Positions 1 through 6,742 of a stretch of 43,050 nucleotides of DNA are shown in pieces. The stretch comes from an uncultured Phascolarctobacterium sp. (GTDB lineage Bacteria; Bacillota; Negativicutes; Acidaminococcales; Acidaminococcaceae), in the NCBI GenBank assembly GCA_905207485.1, contig CAJLLL010000009.1, positions 1 to 43,050 on the forward strand. The letters are read 5' to 3'. Every line of letters begins with the position of its first letter. The stretch's first letter is position 1. The notes under the pieces were generated by a model. It worked only from the letters and a program-made list of their open reading frames with translations, did no database searches and was not told the origin of the DNA. The translations under genes and the position numbers were made by a program.

Positions 1-49
1 TATCATTATTTACAAAATATTTATTATAATACATAATTTTTTACACCCC

Positions 50-568
50 TTAACAATATTTGCACAAAATGCCGTAATTTGTTGCAAAAGTATCATCATC
101 ATATTTATAATATTTACCCCAGACTTTTCCCCAGTCAATATATTCTGCATACTTTTCGGGCAAGTCGCATAAAATTATGCCGTCTCTATACATTCGCTCG
201 CAAAATTCTTCTTCTGATAAGTTATATAACGTGTATCGCCCTTTATCAATTTCTGCGATTGATTCTAATATATCAATGTAGCTCCAACCGCAAGCGTCTA
301 CAATAGCCAATAATAATTCTTGTTTATCATCTTCCCCGTCTAACTCTTCGCAAAATTCATTTAATTCTGCAACTGTTAAATAATTGTTATCTAACATTTC
401 TTTTATTGTTTTAACATCAAAATAATAACTGTCAGACGCCACTATTTCATAATTGCAATTAATTTCGTCTATATCTTCAACTCCGCACATATTGCATAAT
501 TCCTCTAATTGTTCATCTTCATAAAATGGCAATTCAAATTCTTTATCATTTACTGCGATAATAAGCAT
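50..568 (-). CDS. ArdA-like antirestriction protein
   Basis: A 172-residue, strongly acidic protein. The C-terminal two thirds follow the layout of ArdA antirestriction proteins: a helical stretch beginning TVAELNEF, then a block around residues 95-115 (YIDILESIAEIDKGRYTLY), then a segment around 130-148 (LCDLPEKYAEYIDWGKVWG) matching the family's 'P-x-x-L-x-x-Y-I-D-Y' region. ArdA proteins mimic the charge and bend of B-form DNA and block type I restriction-modification enzymes, helping phages and conjugative elements enter a new host. The count of Asp and Glu far exceeds Lys and Arg, as expected for a DNA mimic. The ATG follows a purine-rich AAGGAAGGAAG. It is the most promoter-distal gene seen in the leftward cassette. 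Assigned by recalled family pattern, not by a search. Confidence 0.72.
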   Translation of the reverse strand: MLIIAVNDKEFELPFYEDEQLEELCNMCGVEDIDEINCNYEIVASDSYYFDVKTIKEMLDNNYLTVAELNEFCEELDGEDDKQELLLAIVDACGWSYIDILESIAEIDKGRYTLYNLSEEEFCERMYRDGIILCDLPEKYAEYIDWGKVWGKYYKYDDDTFATNYGILCKYC

Positions 569-596
569 TATAATTACTTCCTTCCTTATTGATAAT

Positions 597-1205
597 TTAC
601 ACTATTTTAATATTATTATCAAAAGCAATACACTTTGCCATGCGTTTGCCCACAAAGTCTTTGCCACAATTAAAATTACAATAATTTACTGACTTTTTGG
701 TGCTATCCTTGCAAATTAGGTCTATTTGTATAATGCAACTGTTGTATTTGTTAGTATGTATATTCGCTAAAAATTCCACGTTGTTATCGTTAAAACGGTT
801 TACTGCGTATTTGTCGCCGATTGTTAAATTATATACATTTGCATAATAGATAATTGTTTCTGCAAGCATATCCGTTAATTTTTGGAAATAAAATTCTTCT
901 TGCCAGTCTTCTTGCGGAGTGTCTACTCCTGTGAGTATATATGCCCATACTCCCGAGGCTCCGTAGTCTGAATATTCGATACTTAACCCAAGACCACGCA
1001 TATATTCCGCTAAACGTTGGCGCAAGTATGGGTATTCCCTCACATTGTGCTCACCGTTATAACATTGGTTAAAGCGATTTACAATATTTATAAATATGTT
1101 TTCCCTTGTCTCTTGCACAAGTCCGTTTGTATCATCTTCGAAACTGCCTTGTTCGCAGTCTGTAATATATTCAAATGCCCTGTATAACTGTAATTTTGTT
1201 AGCAT
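597..1205 (-). CDS. hypothetical element protein
   Basis: A 202-residue soluble protein I do not recognise. It starts at an ATG preceded by GAAAGGAAGC and ends 28 bp before the ArdA-like gene, so it is probably cotranscribed with it. The N-terminal half is acidic and helical; the C-terminal part is rich in Asn, Lys and Cys (C-N-F-N-C near residue 178) with no clear metal site. Codon use is AT-rich like its neighbours. Its position in an early cassette beside an antirestriction gene would suit a host-takeover or counter-defence protein, but nothing in the sequence proves this. Confidence 0.6.
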   Translation of the reverse strand: MLTKLQLYRAFEYITDCEQGSFEDDTNGLVQETRENIFINIVNRFNQCYNGEHNVREYPYLRQRLAEYMRGLGLSIEYSDYGASGVWAYILTGVDTPQEDWQEEFYFQKLTDMLAETIIYYANVYNLTIGDKYAVNRFNDNNVEFLANIHTNKYNSCIIQIDLICKDSTKKSVNYCNFNCGKDFVGKRMAKCIAFDNNIKIV

Positions 1206-1220
1206 TTTTATTGCTTCCTT

Positions 1221-1433
1221 TCAGTTTAACAATTCGCCTTTTTCAATGCGCTTTACTAATTCTTTTAACAGTTTATATTTTTGCACGTCAGTTAAATTTG
1301 ACTTATTCACATAAATTGCCAATACTTCGCCTTCTGTTAAATAGCTGTATGTATTTTTAAAAGCGTATTCGTTCAAAAACATACTATCTAAAATTTTTTC
1401 GTAGTCCAATTTATTCCAATCAATTTTAGCCAT
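1221..1433 (-). CDS. small hypothetical protein
   Basis: A 70-residue, charged, probably helical protein (start MAKIDW, end KGELLN). I chose the ATG at 1433 because GGAG lies 9 bases upstream of it; a more distal in-frame ATG at 1448 would add five residues but has its purine run almost touching the start. The C-terminal half, with LTDVQKYKLLKELVKRIEKGE, looks like two amphipathic helices. The gap to the next gene is 15 bp, consistent with one transcript from the promoter near 3190. No family recognised. Confidence 0.5.
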   Translation of the reverse strand: MAKIDWNKLDYEKILDSMFLNEYAFKNTYSYLTEGEVLAIYVNKSNLTDVQKYKLLKELVKRIEKGELLN

Positions 1434-1479
1434 TTTTTCATTCTCCATTCTCTTTAATTCTTTATTTTATCTATGTATA

Positions 1480-1611
1480 TTAAATACTTGCTACCATTGC
1501 CACGCCTACCAAAGCCACCAATAACTCTATTTTTGTAACCCGTATCGGCTCTGCCATGATTTTGGCAAATACTATTAAACTACCTGCAACAATACTATAT
1601 GTTTTTACCAT
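1480..1611 (-). CDS. 43-residue putative membrane peptide
   Basis: A short open frame filling the gap between two neighbours. ATG at 1611 is preceded by a strong GGGGGA ribosome binding site, and the stop is TAA at 1480-1482. The product is hydrophobic at both ends (SIVAGSLIVFAKIM and LLVALVGVAMVASI) with a short charged turn (AEPIRVTKIE) between, so it could form a helical hairpin or a single-pass membrane peptide. Small membrane proteins are common in phage early regions, for example as superinfection-exclusion or toxin peptides; no such role can be shown here. The binding site and the snug fit between genes are the main support. Confidence 0.45.
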   Translation of the reverse strand: MVKTYSIVAGSLIVFAKIMAEPIRVTKIELLVALVGVAMVASI

Positions 1612-1628
1612 TTTTATTCCCCCTGCCT

Positions 1629-2282
1629 TTACTCCAGCTCGCCAGCCGTGCCAACATATTTTCCGTTTTCATCAAAATATAATTCGCCATTGTAGTCCTT
1701 AAAATAGCTCTTTATAAAGTCCTCTACATAGATACTGTCATATAAATTCTCCAAGTCTCTATAAAGTCTATTGCTAAAAGTTACTTGCCAGTCATCTATA
1801 TAGCTTTCTAAACATTCGCGCATTTTGCACAAAAAGCTGTATACTCTATTTTGTTTTACGGTGCATTGATATATTAAATAACTATCTACATCAGCGGAAA
1901 CCGTAAAGCAATGGCTATAACGGTTATTTGTTCTTATTATTTTGCCTTTAAAATGTGGTAAAAATTTTCGCACCCAATGTAAAGGCAAATTATACTTTTC
2001 TGCAAATTCTTTTGTAAAAATTAGTGTTTCAATATCAATATTTTCCGCCGTAAAACTTGCGCCGTCACCCTGCGACCAAAAGCCACGATAGGCAATCTCT
2101 ACATTTTCAAACCCTTGCGCTTCTAAGTCGCTTTTTGCTTCTGCAATTTTTTCATGGCTTAAAAATTCGTAAGTATCATCACAACAATTATATGTTTTTG
2201 CCTTTTCATCTTGTATGGCTCTTTCTTGTGCCTTTTCACTTAATTCGTTAAACGTGTAATATGTACGTGTTATTTCAATCAT
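1629..2282 (-). CDS. hypothetical phage/plasmid protein, TFNELSEKAQERAI type
   Basis: A 217-residue protein starting MIEITRTYYTFNELSEKAQERAIQ. This opening, followed near residue 70 by an F-W-S-Q-G-D-G-A-S-F block, is a pattern I have seen in uncharacterised phage and plasmid proteins; no function is established. The open frame runs 19 codons further upstream, but that stretch is very basic and overlaps the next gene, and the ATG at 2282 has AGGCAGGTAGAAAG in front, so I use 2282. It lies in the leftward early cassette. No catalytic motif is visible; several Trp and Tyr residues suggest a folded globular protein. Confidence 0.6.
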   Translation of the reverse strand: MIEITRTYYTFNELSEKAQERAIQDEKAKTYNCCDDTYEFLSHEKIAEAKSDLEAQGFENVEIAYRGFWSQGDGASFTAENIDIETLIFTKEFAEKYNLPLHWVRKFLPHFKGKIIRTNNRYSHCFTVSADVDSYLIYQCTVKQNRVYSFLCKMRECLESYIDDWQVTFSNRLYRDLENLYDSIYVEDFIKSYFKDYNGELYFDENGKYVGTAGELE

Positions 2283-2329
2283 TTTTCTTTCTACCTGCCT
2301 TCCTTTTTTTTTGCGTTTGACTTTATTTA

Positions 2330-2527
2330 TTAATAACAAGGATTAGGCTTTGCCAACTCCCACTCTTTACCATACTTAACAGCGTGCGCTTTAGCATAAG
2401 CGTTAAAAAACTCTTGCTCACTGCATGGAGCTATTTTTGTATGTAAATTTTCCCTAATTTCGCAGTCCATTAATAAAACTGCTGTATCATAATTAATTTT
2501 TATGCCGTATTTGTTTTTAACGTTCAT
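2330..2527 (-). CDS. small hypothetical protein
   Basis: A 65-residue protein starting MNVKNKYG. The ATG at 2527 overlaps the stop of the upstream gene by the classic ATGA four bases, and a purine-rich GGTGGCGAAAA precedes it; the longer in-frame start at 2560 would overlap that gene far more. Translation is therefore probably coupled to the 104-residue gene before it. The protein is short and mixed in charge, with a FFNAYAKAHAVKYGKEWE helix in its second half. No family recognised. Confidence 0.5.
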   Translation of the reverse strand: MNVKNKYGIKINYDTAVLLMDCEIRENLHTKIAPCSEQEFFNAYAKAHAVKYGKEWELAKPNPCY

Positions 2528-2838
2528 TTTTTCGCCACCCAAAAAAAACCAATTTCCCAAAAGTCGCCATTGCCAACATTTTCGTTGTCTCCAAAACTAT
2601 CGGGGCACGGCAAGCCTTTTTGCCAATCTTCGCACTCCTTCTTCCACCACTCTATCATTTCATAAAACTTTTCTATACTTTCCACAATGCAATTTCCTTC
2701 GCTGTCATGCTCAAAGGCTGTTGCAATGCTTGCCAAGTCTGCAAAACAATCAGGCGACCAGTTTTTTTCTGTTTCGCTCCATTTGTTCAATTCAACAAAA
2801 AACGCAACATCAGAGTTTTTAATAATAAACTTTACCAT
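2524..2838 (-). CDS. hypothetical element protein
   Basis: A 104-residue acidic protein starting MVKFIIKNSDVAFFVELNKW, which reads as a short beta strand followed by Trp-rich helices (six Trp in total). The ATG at 2838 has GGGGGAAG seven bases upstream; a slightly longer start seven codons upstream has no better signal. It is linked by ATGA overlap to the following gene and sits directly after the 92-residue gene. No known domain was recognised and no metal or active-site motif stands out. Confidence 0.55.
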   Translation of the reverse strand: MVKFIIKNSDVAFFVELNKWSETEKNWSPDCFADLASIATAFEHDSEGNCIVESIEKFYEMIEWWKKECEDWQKGLPCPDSFGDNENVGNGDFWEIGFFWVAKK

Positions 2839-2839
2839 A

Positions 2840-3118
2840 TTACTTCCCCCTTTCTGCAAATTCTTTTTCCCATTCGTTTATTGCCATTTGCTTGCTTGAT
2901 ACTCTTAAACTTTCTAATGTTTCGGTGCTTACGCCCGCTTTAATTGCCAATCGTTCGAGTACCCCTTGTATAGCTATTTCCTTGACTTTGCGGTTAGCAA
3001 ATACTTTTTGATACAAATCTTCTTTTTCGGCGTTTGCTTGCAATTGCCAAAAATAATATTTTGCCAAACTTTCGGCATATTCTTTTAATATTTCCATAAC
3101 CAAAGTGTTTTCTCTCAT
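2840..3118 (-). CDS. first gene of the leftward early cassette, hypothetical
   Basis: A 92-residue, highly charged and almost entirely helical protein (Glu-, Lys- and Ala-rich, coiled-coil-like from residue 8 to 92). Its ATG at 3118 has a GAAAGGAAG ribosome binding site, and it is the first gene behind the strong operator-bearing promoter at 3174-3202, with a leader of roughly 45 bases. The first gene behind an operator-controlled early promoter is often a regulator or host-takeover protein, but no helix-turn-helix is evident here. No family recognised. Confidence 0.6.
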   Translation of the reverse strand: MRENTLVMEILKEYAESLAKYYFWQLQANAEKEDLYQKVFANRKVKEIAIQGVLERLAIKAGVSTETLESLRVSSKQMAINEWEKEFAERGK

Positions 3119-3173
3119 TTCCGCTACTTCCTTTCGTGTTCGGGTTCGTTTTCGTTCCCTTATCTTTAGTTAT

Positions 3174-3202
3174 ATTATACAACCTTTTGGTTGTACAGTC
3201 AA
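3174..3202 (-). promoter_or_regulatory. leftward early promoter with operator in the spacer
   Basis: On the minus strand: TTGACT (3202-3197), a 17-base spacer, TATAAT (3179-3174). This is one mismatch from the sigma-70 consensus. The palindrome TACAACCAAAAGGTTGTA fills the spacer and overlaps the -10, so a bound protein would block RNA polymerase. It drives the leftward cassette beginning at 3118. Confidence 0.8.
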
Positions 3203-3238
3203 TACTTTTTTATACTTTTTTACAACTTTTTAATTGTA
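3178..3238. repeat. paired 18-bp palindromic operators
   Basis: Two sites of identical length: TACAACCAAAAGGTTGTA (3178-3195, perfect palindrome apart from its AAAA centre) and TACAATTAAAAAGTTGTA as read on the minus strand (3221-3238, same outer arms with one arm mismatch). Their centres are 43 bp apart, close to four helical turns, which would suit cooperative binding by a dimeric repressor. The small HTH protein encoded at 3591 is the obvious candidate ligand, by position only. Confidence 0.72.
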
Positions 3239-3530
3239 CTTTTTAACTGTTTTGTTTTAATTTCTTTGCTTTTTTATATTCTAATATAGCTATTTTGCAA
3301 ATATATGTTTATAGTATGCTCTTTTTAAGCAAATATATTTTTGCTGTATATGTATTATTATGTATGTTTGTTTGTGTTTTGTAAAATTAGTGAACGAATG
3401 TGCGCCGCCATAATTCGCCTGTGAGCCGTTTTTTATCAAAACAGGTGTAAATATATGGGCAGGCTTAAAAAAGACGCTCAAAACGCAAATTTGTGTTAAA
3501 ACTTTTTTGTTGTTTTTTATAGTAAAATTG

Positions 3531-3559
3531 TTGACTTTTAGACAAAAAAGTATTATAAT
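3531..3559 (+). promoter_or_regulatory. rightward promoter of the HTH gene
   Basis: TTGACT (3531-3536), 17-base spacer, TATAAT (3554-3559), then an AAAGGAAG ribosome binding site and the ATG at 3591. Near-consensus, so expression in the resident state is expected to be strong. Confidence 0.78.
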
Positions 3560-3590
3560 ATATAAAAATGGTAGTAAAGGAAGTGAAACA

Positions 3591-3848
3591 ATGTACACAA
3601 AAGAGCAATTTACAAAAGACTTTAAAAAAATATTGATTGATAGCGGTTGCAATGTAAACCAGTTGGCACCACATCTCAACAAAAGTCAAGCGGCTTTAAA
3701 TAAACAAGTGTTAGGCGCAACATTTCGCTATGTTGACCTTGTAAATATTCTTGATATGTTGGGTTACGACGTTGTTTGGGTAAAAAGGCATAATGCAAAT
3801 TCTGAAAAAGACTGGGGCGTAGAAAAACCCAGCGCAGAAAAGGCATAA
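3591..3848 (+). CDS. small HTH DNA-binding protein, putative repressor
   Basis: An 85-residue protein starting MYTKEQ at an ATG eight bases after AAAGGAAG. Residues 10-60 read as a compact helical domain with the pattern ILIDSGCNVNQLAPHLNKSQAALNKQV, resembling a lambda-Cro/C1 (XRE-like) helix-turn-helix, followed by VDLVNILDMLGYDVVWVKR, a helix and strand that recur in small phage-encoded Firmicute regulators. It has its own strong promoter, is transcribed divergently from the early cassette, and lies about 350 bp from two palindromic operators, which makes it the likely regulator of that promoter. It has no peptidase or LexA-like cleavage domain, so SOS-triggered self-cleavage is not expected. 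HTH assignment is by pattern; the operator link is inference. Confidence 0.62.
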   Translation: MYTKEQFTKDFKKILIDSGCNVNQLAPHLNKSQAALNKQVLGATFRYVDLVNILDMLGYDVVWVKRHNANSEKDWGVEKPSAEKA

Positions 3849-3891
3849 TGCGCTTTTTCAAAATCACTGGGCTGGAAAATTTTTAAGTTTT

Positions 3892-4464
3892 CTATTTCAA
3901 CATGGCTTGGAACGCTACTTCATTTGCAATGCGCTCTTTGAACGTTTTATAAGCGTCTGGTGCTTCTTGCTTCATCACTTCAACCATAATCTTCATCATT
4001 TGACGAACACTATTGTATGAAGCCATATCTTTTTGATAAATCGCAACATCTTTTAACAGAGATTGCTTTCTACCGATTAGATTAGCAAGCAGCGCAATGT
4101 TATCGCTTTCAAGTTTGCCACCTACTGTACTTTTTGATAACGCTTTAAGCCTGTTCTTAATAGTGTCGATTTGTACGTCGCAATCTTCAACGAGCTTGCA
4201 AGTTTCGAGATAAGGGTTTACCGCTTCGTCTTGTGCAACGTCTCCACTAACTGAATTGTTTTGGTCAGCGAGTACAAGTGAGCGTATCTTTTCTTCGTTG
4301 CCATCAGCTTTGCGCCAACGGTGAACAGCCATTTTGGAGATAGGTTCTTCTCCTTCGGGTAATTGTTGATTGAGAGCTTCGGCTACTTTGCCGTATGATA
4401 GCCCTTCTCGGAACAGTTGTACGGCGATTTCAGACAGCCCGTATTCTTCGATTTTAGAAGCCAA
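3892..4464 (-). CDS. HTH protein resembling a phage small terminase subunit
   Basis: A 190-residue protein. The N-terminal 55 residues (EEYGLSEIAVQLFREGLSYGKVAEALN, then ISKMAVHRWRK) form a clear helix-turn-helix of the kind found in small terminase subunits of Mu-like phages and in resolvase-like regulators. The rest is a long helical, probably coiled-coil region, ending in a helix-rich tail. Small terminases recognise phage DNA for packaging, but no large terminase gene lies nearby and this gene stands alone between two rightward genes. A stand-alone DNA-binding regulator is therefore equally likely. The repeat array at 4496-4589 lies in its promoter region, and one TATAAT on the minus strand (4570-4565) sits between two copies of the repeat, suggesting autoregulation. 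Confidence 0.55.
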   Translation of the reverse strand: MASKIEEYGLSEIAVQLFREGLSYGKVAEALNQQLPEGEEPISKMAVHRWRKADGNEEKIRSLVLADQNNSVSGDVAQDEAVNPYLETCKLVEDCDVQIDTIKNRLKALSKSTVGGKLESDNIALLANLIGRKQSLLKDVAIYQKDMASYNSVRQMMKIMVEVMKQEAPDAYKTFKERIANEVAFQAMLK

Positions 4465-4495
4465 TAAATATCACACTCCTTAGAAAAATAAAATC

Positions 4496-4589
4496 TGATT
4501 TTGAAAATTGGTTTCTGATTGAATTTTGATTTTGAAAATTGGTCTACGAAAACATACCTTGTCGATTATAGGTCTGGCTAAACATACCT
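4496..4589. repeat. two pairs of direct repeats in a divergent promoter region
   Basis: TGATTTTGAAAATTGGT occurs twice (4496-4512 and 4527-4543, 31 bp apart). GGTCT-N5-AACATACCT occurs twice (4541-4559 and 4571-4589, 30 bp apart). The sets share the GGT at 4541. They fill the gap between the leftward HTH gene and the rightward recombinase. A spacing near three helical turns puts all copies on one face of the helix. They may be binding sites for the HTH protein or arm-type sites for the recombinase. Confidence 0.75.
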
Positions 4590-4658
4590 ATTCTCGCCAG
4601 ATAATATCATTAAACGATACTAAAGAGAGAAAAACGCACACAAAAGGGGAAATGAAAA

Positions 4659-5480
4659 ATGAATAAAGATTTGAAAAAATGGTTACGCTATATTAAAGTA
4701 ACTAAATCTGATAACACTTATAATAGTTATCGCAACGAAATTAGACATTGGTTTCCGAACTCGGATAATGTAGATTTATCGCTTGATTATCTTACCAAAA
4801 GGTTAGACAGTTTTAAGTGCAAGCATAATGTAAAAGTGCTGCGCTGTCGTGTTTTGGCAGGGTTTATTACGTATTACAGTTACACACATACACTTAAAGA
4901 CCACGAGCAGATAATCAAACTTCTAAATTCAGTACATACCAAACAAACCGTAGCCAAAGTGGTTTCGCATGAACAGTACACAACAATCCGCTCTCTTATC
5001 AAAGAAGATTGGCTGAAGATTTTAGTTGACCTCTTGTACAAAAACGGCTTACGCATTTCGGAAGCGTGCTACATTTTGACGGAGAATTTCAATCCAGCCG
5101 AAGGTACGATTACCATTTTAGATACGAAAAACTCCAATGACTACAAAATCTATTTAACGAAAGGTTTAGTACAGGATATACAAACCTACATTAAATCAAA
5201 ACCGAAAAGGAGTATGTGGCTGTTCGATTACAAAGGAAAGGCTCGCAATAAAGGTGCTGTAAGAAATAAGATTAAAGAATATTGTAGAGCAGCAGGTTTT
5301 AGCTTTTTATCTCCACACCCATTTAGACACGGTTCAGCGGTCTATATGCTTGAAAATGGTATGGACTTATTCAAAATTAAAGAGCATTTGCACCATAAGT
5401 CGATTAAATCCACAGAGCGTTACTTGCACATGACACCTAAACAAGTCGAACAGGTAAGGGATATATTTGAAAATGCTTAG
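4659..5480 (+). CDS. tyrosine recombinase (phage integrase family, short XerC-like form)
   Basis: A 273-residue tyrosine recombinase, the length of XerC/XerD and of minimal integrases. Residues 1-90 form the SAM-like core-binding domain; 105-270 the catalytic domain. The full catalytic set is visible: R132 (NGLRISEA), K157 in the beta-hairpin (DTKNSND), H220 and R223 (SPHPFRHGS), H246 (HLHHKS) and the nucleophile Y255 (TERYLHM). It cuts and rejoins DNA through a 3'-phosphotyrosine intermediate. The ATG follows AAAAGGGGAAATGAAAA. Its promoter region holds the repeat array, and palindromes plus a terminator follow its stop. A second, longer integrase lies at 20268, so this one could act in element resolution, inversion or a nested integration event. 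Function by motif is firm; its target is unknown. Confidence 0.88.
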   Translation: MNKDLKKWLRYIKVTKSDNTYNSYRNEIRHWFPNSDNVDLSLDYLTKRLDSFKCKHNVKVLRCRVLAGFITYYSYTHTLKDHEQIIKLLNSVHTKQTVAKVVSHEQYTTIRSLIKEDWLKILVDLLYKNGLRISEACYILTENFNPAEGTITILDTKNSNDYKIYLTKGLVQDIQTYIKSKPKRSMWLFDYKGKARNKGAVRNKIKEYCRAAGFSFLSPHPFRHGSAVYMLENGMDLFKIKEHLHHKSIKSTERYLHMTPKQVEQVRDIFENA

Positions 5481-5512
5481 AGCATTTGAAAATGACCTGT
5501 AATTTATTACAG
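5471..5512. repeat. two perfect palindromes at the recombinase 3' end
   Basis: AAATGCT-TAG-AGCATTT (5471-5487) spans the recombinase stop codon, and CTGTAAT-TT-ATTACAG (5497-5512) follows nine bases later. Both have seven-base perfect arms and neither is followed by a T-run, so they are not terminators. Inverted seven-base arms around a short centre are compatible with recombinase core-type sites. Confidence 0.55.
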
Positions 5513-5539
5513 TAATTCGAGAACGCATGATACAGCTTT

Positions 5540-5570
5540 AGAGCAGAGGTATAACGCCCCTGCTCTTTTC
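5540..5570 (+). terminator. terminator after the first recombinase
   Basis: AGAGCAG (5540-5546) pairs with CTGCTCT (5560-5566), extended by two inner G-C pairs, and is followed by TTTTC. It ends rightward transcription from the recombinase gene before it meets the end of the leftward operon. Confidence 0.72.
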
Positions 5571-5611
5571 ATTTTTCTAATTGTAAATGTTCTCTGATTA
5601 ATCTCCATAAA

Positions 5612-5980
5612 TTACCATTCATTTACTTCTACCTCACTCGGTTTGGGCTCAAACAATAAGTAATTGCCTTTCGTTTCTAACCAGTCTTTGTAGCTCACAT
5701 TAAAAAAGCGGTTCTCTCTAAGGTTTATACACTTTACGTAGCTGCTCGTTAGACTAAGCGTTTTTCCAGCAAACTCATAAAGCCTAATAAATTCTTTGAT
5801 AGTCTTTGTCACTGTCGCCTTACTGCGTCTAATTCGCTGGTTTAAATCCGTAGGGATATAATATACTTTAACTGCGTTTTCTTCTGCGTCACACAGGCAA
5901 AATATCCAATCGCCTTTGTTTGCTACCGTAGTATTCTCTTGTTCGATAATTGGTGGGTCGCTGTAATACGGCTTGGTCAT
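5612..5980 (-). CDS. last gene of the leftward replication operon, hypothetical
   Basis: A 122-residue protein of alternating strand and helix character, starting MTKPYYSDPP. The middle (residues 45-75) is basic (IRRSKATVTKTIKEF) and might contact nucleic acid; the C-terminus has an aromatic-rich strand (FFNVSYKDWLE). Its ATG overlaps the stop of the sigma-like gene by ATGA, so translation is coupled. As partner of a putative transcription factor at the operon end it may help late-gene control, but no domain was recognised. Confidence 0.55.
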   Translation of the reverse strand: MTKPYYSDPPIIEQENTTVANKGDWIFCLCDAEENAVKVYYIPTDLNQRIRRSKATVTKTIKEFIRLYEFAGKTLSLTSSYVKCINLRENRFFNVSYKDWLETKGNYLLFEPKPSEVEVNEW

Positions 5981-6666
5981 ATATAATTCACCCTTTCAAG
6001 CCCTTGCAAATCTTCTGGTTTGTACGTAAGTTTAATTCGTTCTAATACATCACTTATAAGCATTAAATGTTTACGTTGCAGTTCGGATACGTCATTCTCT
6101 GGAAAAGCGTCACAACGAGTACACGTTTTGCTTTCAGAGCATATATTACAGATAGCGTTAGAACCACTTGCTTTGAGATATTCAGGTATCATGCAAGTTT
6201 TATTAATTGGAGACTTGACGCTACCAAATCTGAACGTCCAGCGTTTGTTTTTCGGAAGCGATAAGTATTTCTCAAATGGATACCCAACCCCACGTGATTT
6301 ATGCGGCAAGTTTAGGTTAATTTGCGGTTTCAGATAATCTTTCATATCATCTACGGTCAAACCCAACTCGTCCATCAATTCTTTTGCTTTACGCTGAATA
6401 TAGCCTATATTACGCCTAACTTGTTTTTCATCAATATTCATATACCTTCCAGTTTTACGAACTTTGTTATTCATGGCTATAAACATCATAAGCGTATTAA
6501 ATTCTTTGCGTGATAAGCGTTTGCGTAACATTGACCAAAAGGTCTTAATCGTATCGTTACGTTCCTTATCAAGTAAAATTTCTTCTGGGTTCTGTTTGTA
6601 TGTAAGGAAACGTTCATCATGGGTAACAGCAATTTGCTCTGCTATATGCAAGTTTTTAGTATCCAT
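5977..6666 (-). CDS. sigma-region-4-like transcription regulator with zinc knuckle
   Basis: From the ATG at 6666 this is 229 residues. Residues 43-100 (FWSMLRKRLSRKEFNTLMMFIAM, then MNIDEKQVRRNIGYIQRKAKELM) have the spacing of sigma-70 region 4 or ArpU/RinA-type phage activators. Residues about 172-184 hold CxxC-x5-CxxC (CNICSESKTCTRC), a zinc knuckle. Such proteins, encoded late in early operons, typically turn on structural genes. The annotated ATG has only a weak binding site. The same frame stays open for 27 more codons, with coding-like sequence including two Trp, up to an ATT at 6747 that has GAGGAAGAAGG just upstream and no ATG, GTG or TTG available, so the true start may be the ATT at 6747. 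Role is by inference. Confidence 0.65.
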   Translation of the reverse strand: MDTKNLHIAEQIAVTHDERFLTYKQNPEEILLDKERNDTIKTFWSMLRKRLSRKEFNTLMMFIAMNNKVRKTGRYMNIDEKQVRRNIGYIQRKAKELMDELGLTVDDMKDYLKPQINLNLPHKSRGVGYPFEKYLSLPKNKRWTFRFGSVKSPINKTCMIPEYLKASGSNAICNICSESKTCTRCDAFPENDVSELQRKHLMLISDVLERIKLTYKPEDLQGLERVNYI

Positions 6667-6742
6667 ATTACGCTCATCTTTATGCGCAGAGTGTTTTGTT
6701 ATATCTCTCCACGTTTGAGCGTTCTCAATCCAGTCTTTATCT

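Larger units (their letters stand above)
3119..3590. other. divergent control region of the left cassette
   Basis: A 472-base gene-free, very AT-rich stretch between the leftward cassette and the rightward HTH gene. It contains the leftward promoter with two copies of an 18-base palindrome (3174-3238), about 290 bases in which I recognise no gene, and the rightward promoter at 3531-3559. Open frames crossing it on the minus strand have phage-unlike low-complexity composition and overlap the HTH gene, so I treat them as chance. Confidence 0.6.

Noticed and set aside
3392..3403. LexA-like GAAC-N4-GTGC in the left control region
   Set aside because: One mismatch in the core and no overlap with either promoter; weaker than the boxes at 20144 and 23064, so treated as chance.
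3290..3682. 130-codon open frame on the minus strand across the control region
   Set aside because: It overlaps the HTH gene and its promoter, has a low-complexity, Phe/Ile/Lys-rich product and no ribosome binding site.
3892..4464. Naming this gene a terminase small subunit outright
   Set aside because: The HTH fits, but no large terminase or other packaging gene is adjacent, so a DNA-binding regulator is equally possible.
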